Assembly: GCF_014204525.1 (NCBI RefSeq)
Contig: NZ_JACHLP010000001.1
Coordinates: forward strand, 62,001 to 126,000
DNA from: Roseateles oligotrophus
Lineage (GTDB): Bacteria; Pseudomonadota; Gammaproteobacteria; Burkholderiales; Burkholderiaceae_C
Reading direction: 5' to 3'
DNA: 64,000 nt
The translations under genes were made by a program, and so were the position numbers. This document shows positions 17,090 through 25,616 of the stretch, piece after piece; position 1 is the stretch's first letter, and each line of letters starts with the position of its first letter. The notes under the pieces are model-generated. The model was given only the letters and a program-made list of their open reading frames with translations, had not been told where the DNA came from and searched no databases.

Positions 17090-17833
17090 TTAGCGCCGCG
17101 AGTTGTCCTCTTCGGGCTGCGAGCTCTGCCAGGCCACCGAGGTGGTGGTCGGCCAGGGGCCGCGATCCGACAACTTGCCATTGACACGCTGCGCCTCGCG
17201 GCAAGCCGTCTCCAGCAAACGCACCAGGGCCTGGATCTTGGGCAGCGAAGGCTCGACCATGGCCGTGCGCAGATAGACATTGCCACGCATGGTCATCAGC
17301 ACAAAGGGATGGCCCGGAGGCAGCAAGTCCTGGCTCGATTGAGCCAGCAGTTCGCTCAACTCGCCTTCGATCCAGTCCGCCGTCAACTCCTTGTTGACGC
17401 CCAGGGCGCCAAAGCGCTGGCGCACCAGCTTGGAACTCATCTGGTTCAGCTTGGGAAACATCACCAGCCAGCGCATTTCCTCGGGCGTGTCGGTGTCGAC
17501 CCGGGTCTTCAAGGTGTCGGTATAGGCCTCAAAGACGATGCGCTCCAGCACCTCCATCAGTTGGCGGCACAAGACCATCATCTGCAGATCGCTGTGCAGA
17601 TGCAGCTCGCAGCGCATGCGCAACTCCGTGCCCTCGATATAAGCGCGCTGCGAAGCCCCCCACTCGATGCGCAAGCTGCCGGGCAAGGCCTTGGGCTGGT
17701 CGATCAAGAAACCACGCCCATCCTTGGCAAGGCGGAATTGAGCCTGGTGGCTTTCGGCCCAGTCATAAATAGGCCGCCAGCGTGCCGCATTGGCACGTGC
17801 CACCAGCCAGCGTTTGACTTGCTTTAAAAACAT
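17090..17833 (-). CDS. Conserved hypothetical protein
   Basis: I do not recognise a domain. The 247-residue protein begins MFLKQVKRWLVARANAARW, a basic amphipathic start, and continues with RIEWGASQRAYIEG and a helical region LMVLCRQLMEVLERIV-like in character. It has no signal peptide, membrane helix, cysteine pair or catalytic motif. Codon use and GC are like its neighbours, and the alternative frames are shadows, so it is probably a real native gene. It diverges from the glutathione S-transferase gene with 67 bases between starts, and converges on the phosphotransferase gene with 27 bases between. Confidence 0.65.
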   Translation of the reverse strand: MFLKQVKRWLVARANAARWRPIYDWAESHQAQFRLAKDGRGFLIDQPKALPGSLRIEWGASQRAYIEGTELRMRCELHLHSDLQMMVLCRQLMEVLERIVFEAYTDTLKTRVDTDTPEEMRWLVMFPKLNQMSSKLVRQRFGALGVNKELTADWIEGELSELLAQSSQDLLPPGHPFVLMTMRGNVYLRTAMVEPSLPKIQALVRLLETACREAQRVNGKLSDRGPWPTTTSVAWQSSQPEEDNSRR

Positions 17834-17900
17834 GAGCTAGGACAATGCATAGACATAGGGCCCGCGCCCCCGACCGAAGTTGAGATTTGGAGATTCCCCC

Positions 17901-18593
17901 ATGATTGATCTTTACTCATGGCCCACACCCAATGGCCACAAAGTTCACATCATGTTGGAAGAATGCGGCCTGCCCTATCGGGTGATCCCCGTGGACATCG
18001 GCAGCGGCGCGCAATTCGAGGCCAAATTCATGGCGCTCAGCCCCAATAACAAGATCCCGGCCCTGGTCGACAGCGAGGGCCCGGACGGCCGTCCCATCGG
18101 CCTGTTCGAATCGGGCGCGATTCTGCTCTACCTGGCCGGCAAGAGCGGGCGCTTTCTGCCACAGGACGCGAGCGGAAAGTACGAGGTATTGCAATGGCTG
18201 ATGTTCCAGGTGGGGGGCGTGGGGCCGATGCTGGGGCAGGCCCATCACTTCCGGGTCTATGCCAAGGAGAAGATGGACTACGCGATCCAGCGCTACAGCA
18301 GTGAAGCACAAAGGCTTTACGCGGTGATGAACAAACGCCTGGCCGCCAGCACCTATATCGGTGGCAAAGAATACAGCATCGCCGATATGGCGATCTTCCC
18401 CTGGCTGCGCTCCTGGAAGAACCAGGGCGTGGAGCTCGGCGACTATCTGCACCTGAAGGGTTGGTTCGACGAGATCGCCGCTCGCCCCGCGGTTCAGCGT
18501 GGCCTGGAGGTGCTGGCCGATCTGCGCAGGCCGCTGCTCGACGATAAAGCACGCGAGAACCTGTTCGGCGAAGCGCAGTACAAAAAGCACTGA
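17901..18593 (+). CDS. Glutathione S-transferase family protein (YfcG-like)
   Basis: A cytosolic 230-residue GST with an N-terminal thioredoxin-fold domain (MIDLYSWPTPNGHKVHIMLEE, cis-Pro in NNKIPAL, Glu-Ser in LFESGAILLYLA for the glutathione gamma-glutamyl group) and an all-helical C-terminal domain (YSIADMAIFPWLRSW). The TPNGHK active-site region resembles YfcG/Nu-class enzymes, which act as disulfide reductases rather than classical transferases; that is inference from motif. GGAG eight bases upstream fixes the ATG at 17901. Confidence 0.88.
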   Translation: MIDLYSWPTPNGHKVHIMLEECGLPYRVIPVDIGSGAQFEAKFMALSPNNKIPALVDSEGPDGRPIGLFESGAILLYLAGKSGRFLPQDASGKYEVLQWLMFQVGGVGPMLGQAHHFRVYAKEKMDYAIQRYSSEAQRLYAVMNKRLAASTYIGGKEYSIADMAIFPWLRSWKNQGVELGDYLHLKGWFDEIAARPAVQRGLEVLADLRRPLLDDKARENLFGEAQYKKH

Positions 18594-18706
18594 GGCGACG
18601 ACCGAGACGCAAGCACACGCCGGGCGAGGGAAAACAAGAGGGGGTTTGCAGCGCGACAGGAGGGGGCGCAGCGGGGCCGGAGATCCAGAACAGGAGTAGG
18701 CCAGAG

Positions 18707-18783
18707 TGGCCCGACCAGCAAGAATCGAACTTGCAACCGCCCGCTTAGAAGGCGGGTGCTCTATCCAGTTGAGCTATGGTCGG
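18707..18783 (-). tRNA. tRNA-Arg (anticodon TCT)
   Basis: A 77-nt cloverleaf with acceptor CCGACCA/TGGTCGG, anticodon stem CCCGC/GCGGG around loop CTTCTAA, T-arm GCAAG-TTCGATT-CTTGC, and an encoded CCA end (18707-18709). The anticodon TCT reads AGA/AGG codons. Confidence 0.95.
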
Positions 18784-18795
18784 TTGGGGGCCTGA

Positions 18796-18815
18796 GCCGC
18801 TCGCGATCGAGCGGC
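18796..18815. other. Hairpin between OPT transporter and tRNA-Arg
   Basis: A perfect 8-bp stem GCCGCTCG / CGAGCGGC with loop CGAT. It lies downstream of the transporter and just upstream of tRNA-Arg on the same strand. No T-run follows, so a terminator role is doubtful. Confidence 0.35.
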
Positions 18816-18893
18816 CCGGGCCCTGCCCTTGCGGGGTCGTGATTGTGCCACGGCACAAGCCTGCCAAACCCGCAAAAGGTGCTCAGCTCAATA

Positions 18894-20882
18894 TCACAGC
18901 ATCACATTGATGATGGCATTGCCGATGCCCATCAGGGCGGCACCGGAGATCAGACCGGCGCAAATCGGCTCACAACCGTCCACCCAGATACGACGACCCT
19001 TGCTGCCAGGCGCCTTGTTACGGCGGCCCATGATCCAGAACAGCAGCGCACCCAGGAACATGGCCAGCACGGACTCGGGCGGCAGCACCACGCCCAGGCC
19101 GATGGACACCGAGGACAGAGGGAAGCGGCCCTTGGTCACGATGCGGGCCAACTCGATCAGCACGGCCGAGACGGCCGCGATGATCATGGCGGTGATGGCC
19201 GAGGCCGGCAGGCCGCTCAAGCCCTTGGCAATGATCTCGGCCACGCCCTTCCACTGCAGGGCGGCGGGGAAAGCAAACTGGTCGGTCACCATGCTGGCCG
19301 TGGAGCGCAAGCCGTTGGCGTCAGCCGGCAGGAACAGCAGGTAGAACAGCGGCACGCAAGCCATCACGCCGGCGAAGATACCGATCACATGGCCGACGGC
19401 CTGGTGGCGCGGCTTGCCACCCAGCATATAGCCGGGCTTGATGTCGGACAGCAGATTGGCGGCATTGCTGGCGATCTCCGAGGTCATGCCGGCAGGCAGC
19501 AGATTGCTGGCCGGGTTGCTGCGGTCAATCGCGCCCATGGTGAATTGGGTGATCTTGGACAGCGCGCCGGTGGGCGTCCAGGAAGTCAAGGCCATGGCAT
19601 TGGTGCAGATCACCGTCAGCACAAAGATCAGTGGCAGCGAGGCCAAGGCCAAGAGCCAGGGCACACCAAAGAACAGATGCGTCACCCAGGCGCCCAACAA
19701 GCTGAAGATGGGCACGCCGATATAGGAGACCCACAGCGGCACCTCGATATGCGCCAGCAAATCCTTGCCCGGCGCCTCGGCCGCCGCCTTCTTCTTGCCC
19801 AGGGACTTGAAGGCGCTGGTGAACATTTCAGGCTTGGCCAGCAAGCCCATCAGCGCACCCACCACCATCATCGTGACGGCCCACCACAGCGACCATTGAT
19901 TGACGATTTCCACGCGCGAAATCGGCACCAGGCTGCCGTTAGGCGCCACGCGCTGGGTGATGTCGCCGGCCTGAATCATCAGCGGCGCCAGCACAGCGAA
20001 GTTCAGGAAGGAGCCCAGCAAGCAACTGGTCGCCACGGCAATCCCCATCAGGCCGCCGACGCCCAGCATGGCCGCATCCAGCGTGAAACGCAGACCCAGG
20101 ACGCGGAAATCGGTCCCCAGGATCTTGGGCAGCCACAGCTCGGCCTTGACCGCGGCCTGGTAGTAATAAGTGTCCAGGCGTTCATGCAGAACCCAGGGCT
20201 CCTTCATGCCCGCCCATTGGTCCATGCGCAGAATCTTGAACTGCAGCAGCTTCATCCAGCCATCGCTGACGATGGCTTGATAGGCCGCCGTGCCGCCGGC
20301 CACCCAGCCAAGCAGCCGGGCCTTGAACATGCCTTCGCCGGCATCGCCGTTGTAGAGCGAGTCCAGCACCACGCCGCTGGCACGACCTTCGGGGAAAGGC
20401 AGTTGCTCTTCGTTGATGAAGCGGCGCTTCATCGGGAAAGCCACCAGCACGCCCAGAATCGAGACCACGATGATCCAGATCATCATCTGCCACCAGGGGA
20501 TGATGCGTTCGGTGATCAGCATATAAGCCGACAAGCTCGAGATCATGGGCATCACCGCATAACCCGCCGCCGTGGCGATGGACTGGGTGCAGTTGTTCTC
20601 GAGAATGGTGTAGTCATTTGCCAGGCCGGCGCTGCTCAAGACCTTGAACAAGGCAAAGGACAAGATGACCGAGGTCAGGCCGACACCGATGCCGATGCCG
20701 GTCTTGGCGCCGATATACAGGGCTGTTGCAGCCAGGATCCCGCCCAGCAAGAAGCCGGTCAGGCCCGAGCGCAGGCTCAGCTGGGCCATATCGCCGCGGA
20801 AAATGTTCTTGAACCACCACTCGTCTTTTTGCGCGCGCGTCCAGCTGCGGATCTGCTCGTCGGTCAGTTGTTGAATAGCCAT
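18894..20882 (-). CDS. OPT-family oligopeptide transporter
   Basis: A 662-residue polytopic membrane protein of the oligopeptide transporter (OPT) superfamily, with about 14-16 predicted helices. The first begins near SGLTGFLLGGILAATALYIGAKTGIGIG, and NNCTQSIATAAGYAVMP, a conserved OPT segment, follows. Such proteins move peptides or metal-chelate complexes in symport with protons; bacterial substrates are poorly known. Long hydrophilic loops lie at roughly 145-215 and 330-350. The start is the ATG preceding AIQQLTDEQIRSW; no strong ribosome site is visible. It stands alone, with tRNA-Arg downstream. Confidence 0.88.
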   Translation of the reverse strand: MAIQQLTDEQIRSWTRAQKDEWWFKNIFRGDMAQLSLRSGLTGFLLGGILAATALYIGAKTGIGIGVGLTSVILSFALFKVLSSAGLANDYTILENNCTQSIATAAGYAVMPMISSLSAYMLITERIIPWWQMMIWIIVVSILGVLVAFPMKRRFINEEQLPFPEGRASGVVLDSLYNGDAGEGMFKARLLGWVAGGTAAYQAIVSDGWMKLLQFKILRMDQWAGMKEPWVLHERLDTYYYQAAVKAELWLPKILGTDFRVLGLRFTLDAAMLGVGGLMGIAVATSCLLGSFLNFAVLAPLMIQAGDITQRVAPNGSLVPISRVEIVNQWSLWWAVTMMVVGALMGLLAKPEMFTSAFKSLGKKKAAAEAPGKDLLAHIEVPLWVSYIGVPIFSLLGAWVTHLFFGVPWLLALASLPLIFVLTVICTNAMALTSWTPTGALSKITQFTMGAIDRSNPASNLLPAGMTSEIASNAANLLSDIKPGYMLGGKPRHQAVGHVIGIFAGVMACVPLFYLLFLPADANGLRSTASMVTDQFAFPAALQWKGVAEIIAKGLSGLPASAITAMIIAAVSAVLIELARIVTKGRFPLSSVSIGLGVVLPPESVLAMFLGALLFWIMGRRNKAPGSKGRRIWVDGCEPICAGLISGAALMGIGNAIINVML

Positions 20883-21057
20883 GATCAGAGGTCTAGGTTT
20901 GAAGCCCTGCGTGAGGACTCAGAAATGGGGTCGGTAAACCCGAAGCCGCGAAGTGTCCCTGCTTCCCTGCATTCCGGTAAGCCGAGATAACCCAAAGATG
21001 TGGCGGCCTGAACCCAAAAAATTCGGAAGAACGCACACCCACCTTAAAGCGGACATG

Positions 21058-21092
21058 AAAAAACCCGCTGCAGGCTAGATGCTTGCAGCGGG
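21058..21092 (-). terminator. Terminator downstream of tRNA-Pro
   Basis: On the minus strand CCCGCTGCA and TGCAGCGGG (21064-21072 and 21084-21092) form a 9-bp stem followed by six T (21063-21058). It ends the tRNA-Pro transcript about 50 bases after the CCA. Confidence 0.85.
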
Positions 21093-21142
21093 CTATCCAA
21101 TTTTGTGCTTACCAGCTCGAAAGGCGAGGCAGCAAAAGGTCT

Positions 21143-21219
21143 TGGTCGGGGCGGCGGGATTCGAACTCGCGACCCTCTGCTCCCAAAGCAGATGCGCTAC
21201 CAGGCTGCGCTACGCCCCG
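21143..21219 (-). tRNA. tRNA-Pro (anticodon TGG)
   Basis: A 77-nt cloverleaf with acceptor CGGGGCG/CGCCCCG, anticodon stem TCTGC/GCAGA around loop TTTGGGA, a standard T-arm GTTCGAATC, and an encoded CCA (21143-21145). Upstream on its strand, TAGAAT is a plausible -10 box. Confidence 0.95.
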
Positions 21220-21448
21220 ACTAAGACCATGATTCTAGCCCGAATATTTCGGTCTCTTTTGAACTTTTTGCTGATTTTTTGAAATAGACGCAAATTTCAT
21301 CGGCATGGGCCCGGGTCAAACAAGGAAAACCCGGCTCGCCAGCGAGGCCCTGCCTTTGTGTCAAAATCACCCAGCACCAACGTAAGCCCTTACCGGTGCC
21401 TAGCGACAAGACAGCGGCAAACCAGTCGGCCCGCCCCAAGGACAAGCA

Positions 21449-21778
21449 ATGAGCAGCGAACTGATCAAACATATTTCCGACGCATCTTTTGACAACGATG
21501 TGATCAAAGCCGGCAAGCCCGTGCTGGTGGACTACTGGGCTGAGTGGTGCGGCCCTTGCAAGATGATCGCCCCCATCCTGGATGAAGTGTCCAAGGACTA
21601 CGGCGACCGCCTGCAAATCGCCAAGATGAACGTCGACGAGAACCGCGAAGTTCCCGCCAAGTTCGGCATCCGCGGCATCCCCACCCTGATGTTGTTCAAG
21701 GACGGCCAGTTGGCCGCCACCAAGGTCGGCGCCTTGTCGAAAGCACAGTTGACGGCCTTCTTGGACGCCAATCTATAA
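21449..21778 (+). CDS. trxA: Thioredoxin 1
   Basis: A cytosolic disulfide reductase of 109 residues. The redox-active site is [10 protein letters not shown] with Cys34 and Cys37, the cis-proline loop is RGIPTLMLF, and the buried Asp and the [11 protein letters not shown]-terminal helix are present. Length is typical. An AAGGACAAGC purine-rich stretch precedes the ATG. It lies directly upstream of rho, as in most beta- and gammaproteobacteria, separated by a 248-base region that contains a strong hairpin. Confidence 0.97.
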   Translation: MSSELIKHISDASFDNDVIKAGKPVLVDYWAEWCGPCKMIAPILDEVSKDYGDRLQIAKMNVDENREVPAKFGIRGIPTLMLFKDGQLAATKVGALSKAQLTAFLDANL

Positions 21779-21793
21779 TCCCCCCATAATTGC

Positions 21794-21832
21794 ATCTGCG
21801 AACCCGGGAACCCAAGCCTGGGATTCGCAGAT
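21794..21832 (+). other. Strong hairpin in the trxA-rho spacer
   Basis: ATCTGCGAA (21794-21802) pairs with TTCGCAGAT (21824-21832), and inside it CCCGGG pairs with CCTGGG, separated by one bulged A, giving about 15 pairs with an eight-base loop. There is no T-run after it, so it is either a trxA 3'-end element or part of the rho leader. Confidence 0.6.
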
Positions 21833-22026
21833 TCCGCAGTTTGCCAACACGCCCAGCCCGGCTCCGATTCGACCTGGCGCGTGGACTCGGCACCCCAGCT
21901 CCCGCGTTTTTTGCCTTGCGTGTTTTGCCCGGCCCAGGCCTCGGGCAGCAAGCGGGTTTGCGGGTTGCCGAAGTATTTGTCACTGATTCTTGGCAGAATT
22001 TTTGACCCCCTACCGGGTGTTCACCC

Positions 22027-23292
22027 ATGCATCTTTCCGAACTGAAAGCGCTACACGTCTCCGAGCTCATCAAGATGGGCGAGGCGCTTGAGATCGACAA
22101 CGTCGCTCGCATGCGCAAGCAGGAGCTGATGTTTGCCATCATGAAAAAGCGCGCCAAAGCCGGCGAACAAGTGTTCGGCGACGGCGTGCTCGAAGTCCTG
22201 CCCGATGGCTTCGGCTTTCTACGCTCCATCGACGACAGCTATATGGCGTCGACCGATGACATCTATCTAAGCCCCAGCCAGATCCGCCGCTTCAATCTCC
22301 ACACCGGCGACATGATCGAAGGCGAGGTGCGCGTGCCCAAGGATGGCGAGCGCTACTTTGCCCTGGTCAAGGTCGATCGCGTCAACCAGCTGACGCCCGA
22401 GGAGAGCAAGCACAAGATCATGTTCGAGAACTTGACGCCGCTGTTCCCGCGCGAACAGTTCAAGCTCGAACGCGATAACTTCAAGGGCGAAGAGAACGTC
22501 ACCGGCCGCATCATCGACCTGATCGCCCCCATCGGCAAAGGCCAGCGCGCCCTGATCGTTGCCCAGCCCAAGACCGGCAAGACCGAGATGATGAAGAGCA
22601 TCGCGCACGCGCTGGTCGCCAATCATCCCGAGTCGCATCTGATCGTGCTGCTGGTGGACGAGCGCCCCGAAGAAGTGACCGAGATGATTCGCACCGTGCG
22701 TGGCGAGGTCATCAGCTCCACCTTCGACGAGCCCGCCGCCCGCCATGTGCAGGTGGCCGAAATGGTGATCGAGCGCGCCAAGCGTCTGGTCGAGCTGAAG
22801 AAGGATGTGATCATCCTCTTGGACTCCATCACCCGCCTGGCCCGCGCCTACAACAACGTCCTGCCCTCGTCCGGCAAGGTCTTGACCGGCGGCGTGGACG
22901 CCAATGCCTTGCAGCGCCCCAAGCGCTTCTTCGGCGCGGCGCGCAAGGTCGAGGAAGGCGGCTCGCTGACCATCATCGGCACGGCCCTGATCGACACCGG
23001 CAGCCGCATGGACGAGGTGATTTACGAAGAGTTCAAGGGCACAGGCAACTGCGAAATCCATCTGGATCGCCGCATGGCCGAGAAGCGTGTCTACCCCTCG
23101 ATCCTGATCAACAAGTCCGGCACCCGACGCGAAGAGCTGCTGCTCAAGCCCGAGATCCTGCAAAAGAGCTGGATTCTGCGCAAGCTGCTCTACAACATGG
23201 ACGAGATCGAAGCGATGGAGTTCGTGCTGGACAAGATGAAGTCCACCAAGAACAACCTCGATTTCTTCGACATGATGCGTCGAGGCGGTTGA
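22027..23292 (+). CDS. rho: Transcription termination factor Rho
   Basis: A hexameric RNA-dependent ATPase that terminates transcription, 421 residues, the normal length without any insertion domain. The N-terminal helical part ([18 protein letters not shown]) leads into the cold-shock-like RNA-binding domain (DGFGFLRS). The Walker A is QPKTGKTEM (about 178-186), Walker B is [16 protein letters not shown], and the Q- and R-loop regions ([29 protein letters not shown] region) are intact. GGGTG and CACCC immediately before the ATG could form a small hairpin over the ribosome site. Confidence 0.98.
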   Translation: MHLSELKALHVSELIKMGEALEIDNVARMRKQELMFAIMKKRAKAGEQVFGDGVLEVLPDGFGFLRSIDDSYMASTDDIYLSPSQIRRFNLHTGDMIEGEVRVPKDGERYFALVKVDRVNQLTPEESKHKIMFENLTPLFPREQFKLERDNFKGEENVTGRIIDLIAPIGKGQRALIVAQPKTGKTEMMKSIAHALVANHPESHLIVLLVDERPEEVTEMIRTVRGEVISSTFDEPAARHVQVAEMVIERAKRLVELKKDVIILLDSITRLARAYNNVLPSSGKVLTGGVDANALQRPKRFFGAARKVEEGGSLTIIGTALIDTGSRMDEVIYEEFKGTGNCEIHLDRRMAEKRVYPSILINKSGTRREELLLKPEILQKSWILRKLLYNMDEIEAMEFVLDKMKSTKNNLDFFDMMRRGG

Positions 23293-23305
23293 TTCTTCAG
23301 GACTT

Positions 23306-23353
23306 CAGGGCAAGACCAAAGCTTGCCCTGCTGCCTGGGCCAGCCCAGGCAGC
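23306..23353 (+). other. Two abutting hairpins between rho and rpmE2
   Basis: CAGGGCAAG (23306-23314) pairs with CTTGCCCTG (23322-23330). GCTGCCTGGGC (23330-23340) pairs with GCCCAGGCAGC (23343-23353). The pair is bracketed by a direct repeat ACTTCAGG (23302-23309 and 23356-23363). No T-run follows. Confidence 0.6.
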
Positions 23354-23364
23354 AAACTTCAGGC

Positions 23365-23370
23365 TATAAT
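23365..23370 (+). promoter_or_regulatory. Candidate -10 box for rpmE2
   Basis: A perfect TATAAT lies about 80 bases before the rpmE2 start. No good -35 is seen at 16-18 bases, because that position is inside the second hairpin, so the call rests on the -10 alone. Confidence 0.45.
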
Positions 23371-23448
23371 CCCCGTTTTCCTCCGCCAGATAAGTGCGTC
23401 ACATGGTGTGGCGTGGCTATCGGCATGGCACCGCAGAGAGAGACCCCC

Positions 23449-23706
23449 ATGAAAGACGGCATTCACCCCAATTACCGCGACGTTTGCTTCGTGGATCAAT
23501 CCAACGGCTTCAAGTTCGTGACGCGCTCGACCATGGGCAGCAAAGAAAGCATCAAGCTGGAAGACGGTCGCGAAGTGCCCTTGATCAAGCTGGAAACCAC
23601 CAGCGAATCGCACCCCTTCTACACCGGCCAGCAAAAGAGCATCGACAACCTCGGCGGCCGCGTCGAGAAGTTCCGCAACAAGTTTGCAGGCTTCGCCAAG
23701 AAGTAA
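23449..23706 (+). CDS. rpmE2: 50S ribosomal protein L31 type B
   Basis: An 85-residue L31 of the zinc-free (C-minus, type B) kind. It starts [16 protein letters not shown] and lacks the CxxC pair that binds zinc in type A L31. The end [17 protein letters not shown] is typical. It sits at an intersubunit bridge of the 70S ribosome. In bacteria with two L31 versions the type B copy is often induced when zinc is scarce; here it occupies the usual rpmE locus after rho, so it may be the only copy. ATG 23449 was chosen by homology. Confidence 0.95.
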   Translation: MKDGIHPNYRDVCFVDQSNGFKFVTRSTMGSKESIKLEDGREVPLIKLETTSESHPFYTGQQKSIDNLGGRVEKFRNKFAGFAKK

Positions 23707-23727
23707 GCAGCCCTCCCAGGCTGAATC

Positions 23728-23757
23728 AAAAAGGGCAGCTCCGGCTGCCTTTTTTTT
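23728..23757 (+). terminator. Terminator after rpmE2
   Basis: GGCAGC (23734-23739) pairs with GCTGCC (23744-23749), extended by A-T pairs, followed by eight T. It is a strong intrinsic terminator 25 bases after the stop. Confidence 0.9.
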
Positions 23758-23886
23758 CGCCTGGATTTTCCACTCGGGCCTGGCGGCTCGAACATGCTCC
23801 GCAGCCCTTGCGCCAAAGCGGCTTGGCCGCAGGATTTCTGCGGCATGATGGCGCCAGACTCAAACCCTTTGCCCCGACCTCCCCGC

Positions 23887-25539
23887 GTGAATCTACCTAG
23901 CCCTGCCATTGTTGCCATTCGCGGCGCCCAACGCATGCCACGACTGGCGCTGCTGTTTTTTTGCGCCGCCTACGTCCTACCCGGCCTGTTCGGGCGGGAA
24001 CCCTGGCGTAATGCGGATCTGAGCTCTTTCGGCTTCATGGCCAGTGTGGCCCAAGGTCATGCGCCCTGGTGGCAGCCCAGCATCGCGGGCCTGCACGCTG
24101 AAGGCGGCCCCCTGCCCTACTGGATCGGCGCCATGGCCATCAAGGCCTTGCCCATGGTGGATGCTGCCTTCGCGGCCCGCCTGCCCTACGCCCTGATGCT
24201 GGTGCTGGTCTTGGTGCTGGTTTGGTACAGCTGCTTCCATCTGGCGCGCACCGAGGCCGCGCAACCGGTCGCCTTTGCCTTCGGCGGCGAAGCCCAATCG
24301 GTGGACTACGCACGCGCCCTGGCCGATGGCGCCCTGCTGGCCCTGATTGCCTCTTTGGGTCTGCTGCAACTGGGCCATGAGACCACGCCCGAACTCATGC
24401 AGCTGCTGGCCAGCGCCCTCTATCTCTACGGCCTGTCCGCAGCCCCCTTCCGCATCGCCAAAGCGCGCTGGGCGGTGATGATTTCCCTGCCGATGCTGGC
24501 CGCCAGCGACGCACCGGCCGTGGCCCTGGTCTATGCCTTGATCGGCGCCTATCAATGCCATCGTTCCCAGTACGCACAGGTGCGCGAGCTCAGCCTCTGG
24601 CTGCTGATCTCGGGCATGTTGGCCGCCATCAGTGCCTGGGAATTCAATGCCTGGGCCTGGCGGGTCGAAGTCGTGCCGGGCATGGACTTGCCGCTGGACT
24701 TCCTCAACCTGCTGGCCTGGTTCTGCTGGCCGGCCTGGCCGCTGGCGGCCTGGACGCTGTGGCGCTGGCGAGCCCATTGGCGGCGTCGCCACATCTTTGT
24801 GCCTTTGAGTACCGCCTTGATCGCGATGGCAACCAGCTTGTTGATGGCCGGCTCCGACCGCGCCTTGCTGCTCGGCCTGCCGGCGTTTGCCGTCCTGGCC
24901 GCCTTCGCCCTGCCCACCCTGAAGCGCAGCCTGGCCGCGGCGATGGATTGGTTCTCGGTCTTCTTCTTCAGCGCGGGCGCCCTGTTCTTCTGGGTCTATT
25001 ACCTGTCCATGCAACTGAACTGGCCCGCCACGCCGGTCGCCAATCTGCGCCGCCTGGCGGAGGGCTTCGAGCCGCAGTTCAATGCCCTGGCGCTAACGCT
25101 CGCCCTGTGCGCCACGGCCGCCTGGCTGGCCCTGGTGCGCTGGCGTACCGCCCGGCACCAGCATGCCTTGTGGAAAAGCCTGGTCTTGCCCGCCGGTGGC
25201 GTGGCCTTGTGCTGGCTCTTGGCGATGACGATTCTGCTGCCTTTCGCCGACTATGTACGCGGCGACAAAGCCTTGGTCCAGCACATCAAAGAGGAGGTGC
25301 CGCTGAACAGCAACTGCCTGGCCGCGCCCCAGCTTTCGATGGCCACCCTGGCGGCGCTGGAGTTCCGCGGCGGCTGGCGTGTCGAGGCCAGGCAGGCGTT
25401 GAGTGAAACGGCCTGCGAATATGCCCTTCAGTCGGCCGCCGCACCGACACCCGCCGGCTGGACCTTGCTGACCCTGACGCAAAGGCCCATGGACCGCCAG
25501 GCAAGCTTCAAGATTCTGCGCAAGCAAAGCGGCAGCTGA
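23887..25539 (+). CDS. ArnT/PMT-like membrane glycosyltransferase-type protein
   Basis: A polytopic inner-membrane protein of about 550 residues with some 11-12 hydrophobic helices. An acidic loop lies soon after the first helix (GREPWRNADLSSFGFMASVA), like the catalytic Asp loop of ArnT/PMT GT-C enzymes, and a soluble domain lies at the end. It probably transfers a sugar from a polyprenyl carrier to an envelope acceptor, but no donor can be named. The start is uncertain: GTG 23887 is chosen because the residues before the first helix look family-like; ATG 23935 is the alternative. It follows rpmE2 after a terminator and faces phoR across a shared terminator. Confidence 0.65.
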   Translation: MNLPSPAIVAIRGAQRMPRLALLFFCAAYVLPGLFGREPWRNADLSSFGFMASVAQGHAPWWQPSIAGLHAEGGPLPYWIGAMAIKALPMVDAAFAARLPYALMLVLVLVLVWYSCFHLARTEAAQPVAFAFGGEAQSVDYARALADGALLALIASLGLLQLGHETTPELMQLLASALYLYGLSAAPFRIAKARWAVMISLPMLAASDAPAVALVYALIGAYQCHRSQYAQVRELSLWLLISGMLAAISAWEFNAWAWRVEVVPGMDLPLDFLNLLAWFCWPAWPLAAWTLWRWRAHWRRRHIFVPLSTALIAMATSLLMAGSDRALLLGLPAFAVLAAFALPTLKRSLAAAMDWFSVFFFSAGALFFWVYYLSMQLNWPATPVANLRRLAEGFEPQFNALALTLALCATAAWLALVRWRTARHQHALWKSLVLPAGGVALCWLLAMTILLPFADYVRGDKALVQHIKEEVPLNSNCLAAPQLSMATLAALEFRGGWRVEARQALSETACEYALQSAAAPTPAGWTLLTLTQRPMDRQASFKILRKQSGS

Positions 25540-25556
25540 ACGCAATCGGCCAAATA

Positions 25557-25595
25557 AAAGGGCCGGATCCTGAACGGGATCCGGCCCTTTTTTTG
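25557..25595. terminator. Bidirectional terminator between ArnT-like gene and phoR
   Basis: GGGCCGGATCC (25560-25570) and GGATCCGGCCC (25577-25587) form an 11-bp perfect stem with a six-base loop, followed by a run of T (25588-25594). An A-run on the left serves the opposite direction. Confidence 0.9.
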
Positions 25596-25616
25596 TTTGC
25601 TTGCGAACGATTGAAA

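Noticed and set aside
21790-22005. Possible 71-residue leader peptide in the rho spacer.
   Set aside because: It begins at TTG, crosses the strong hairpin and has no ribosome site; the hairpin explains the conservation signal better.
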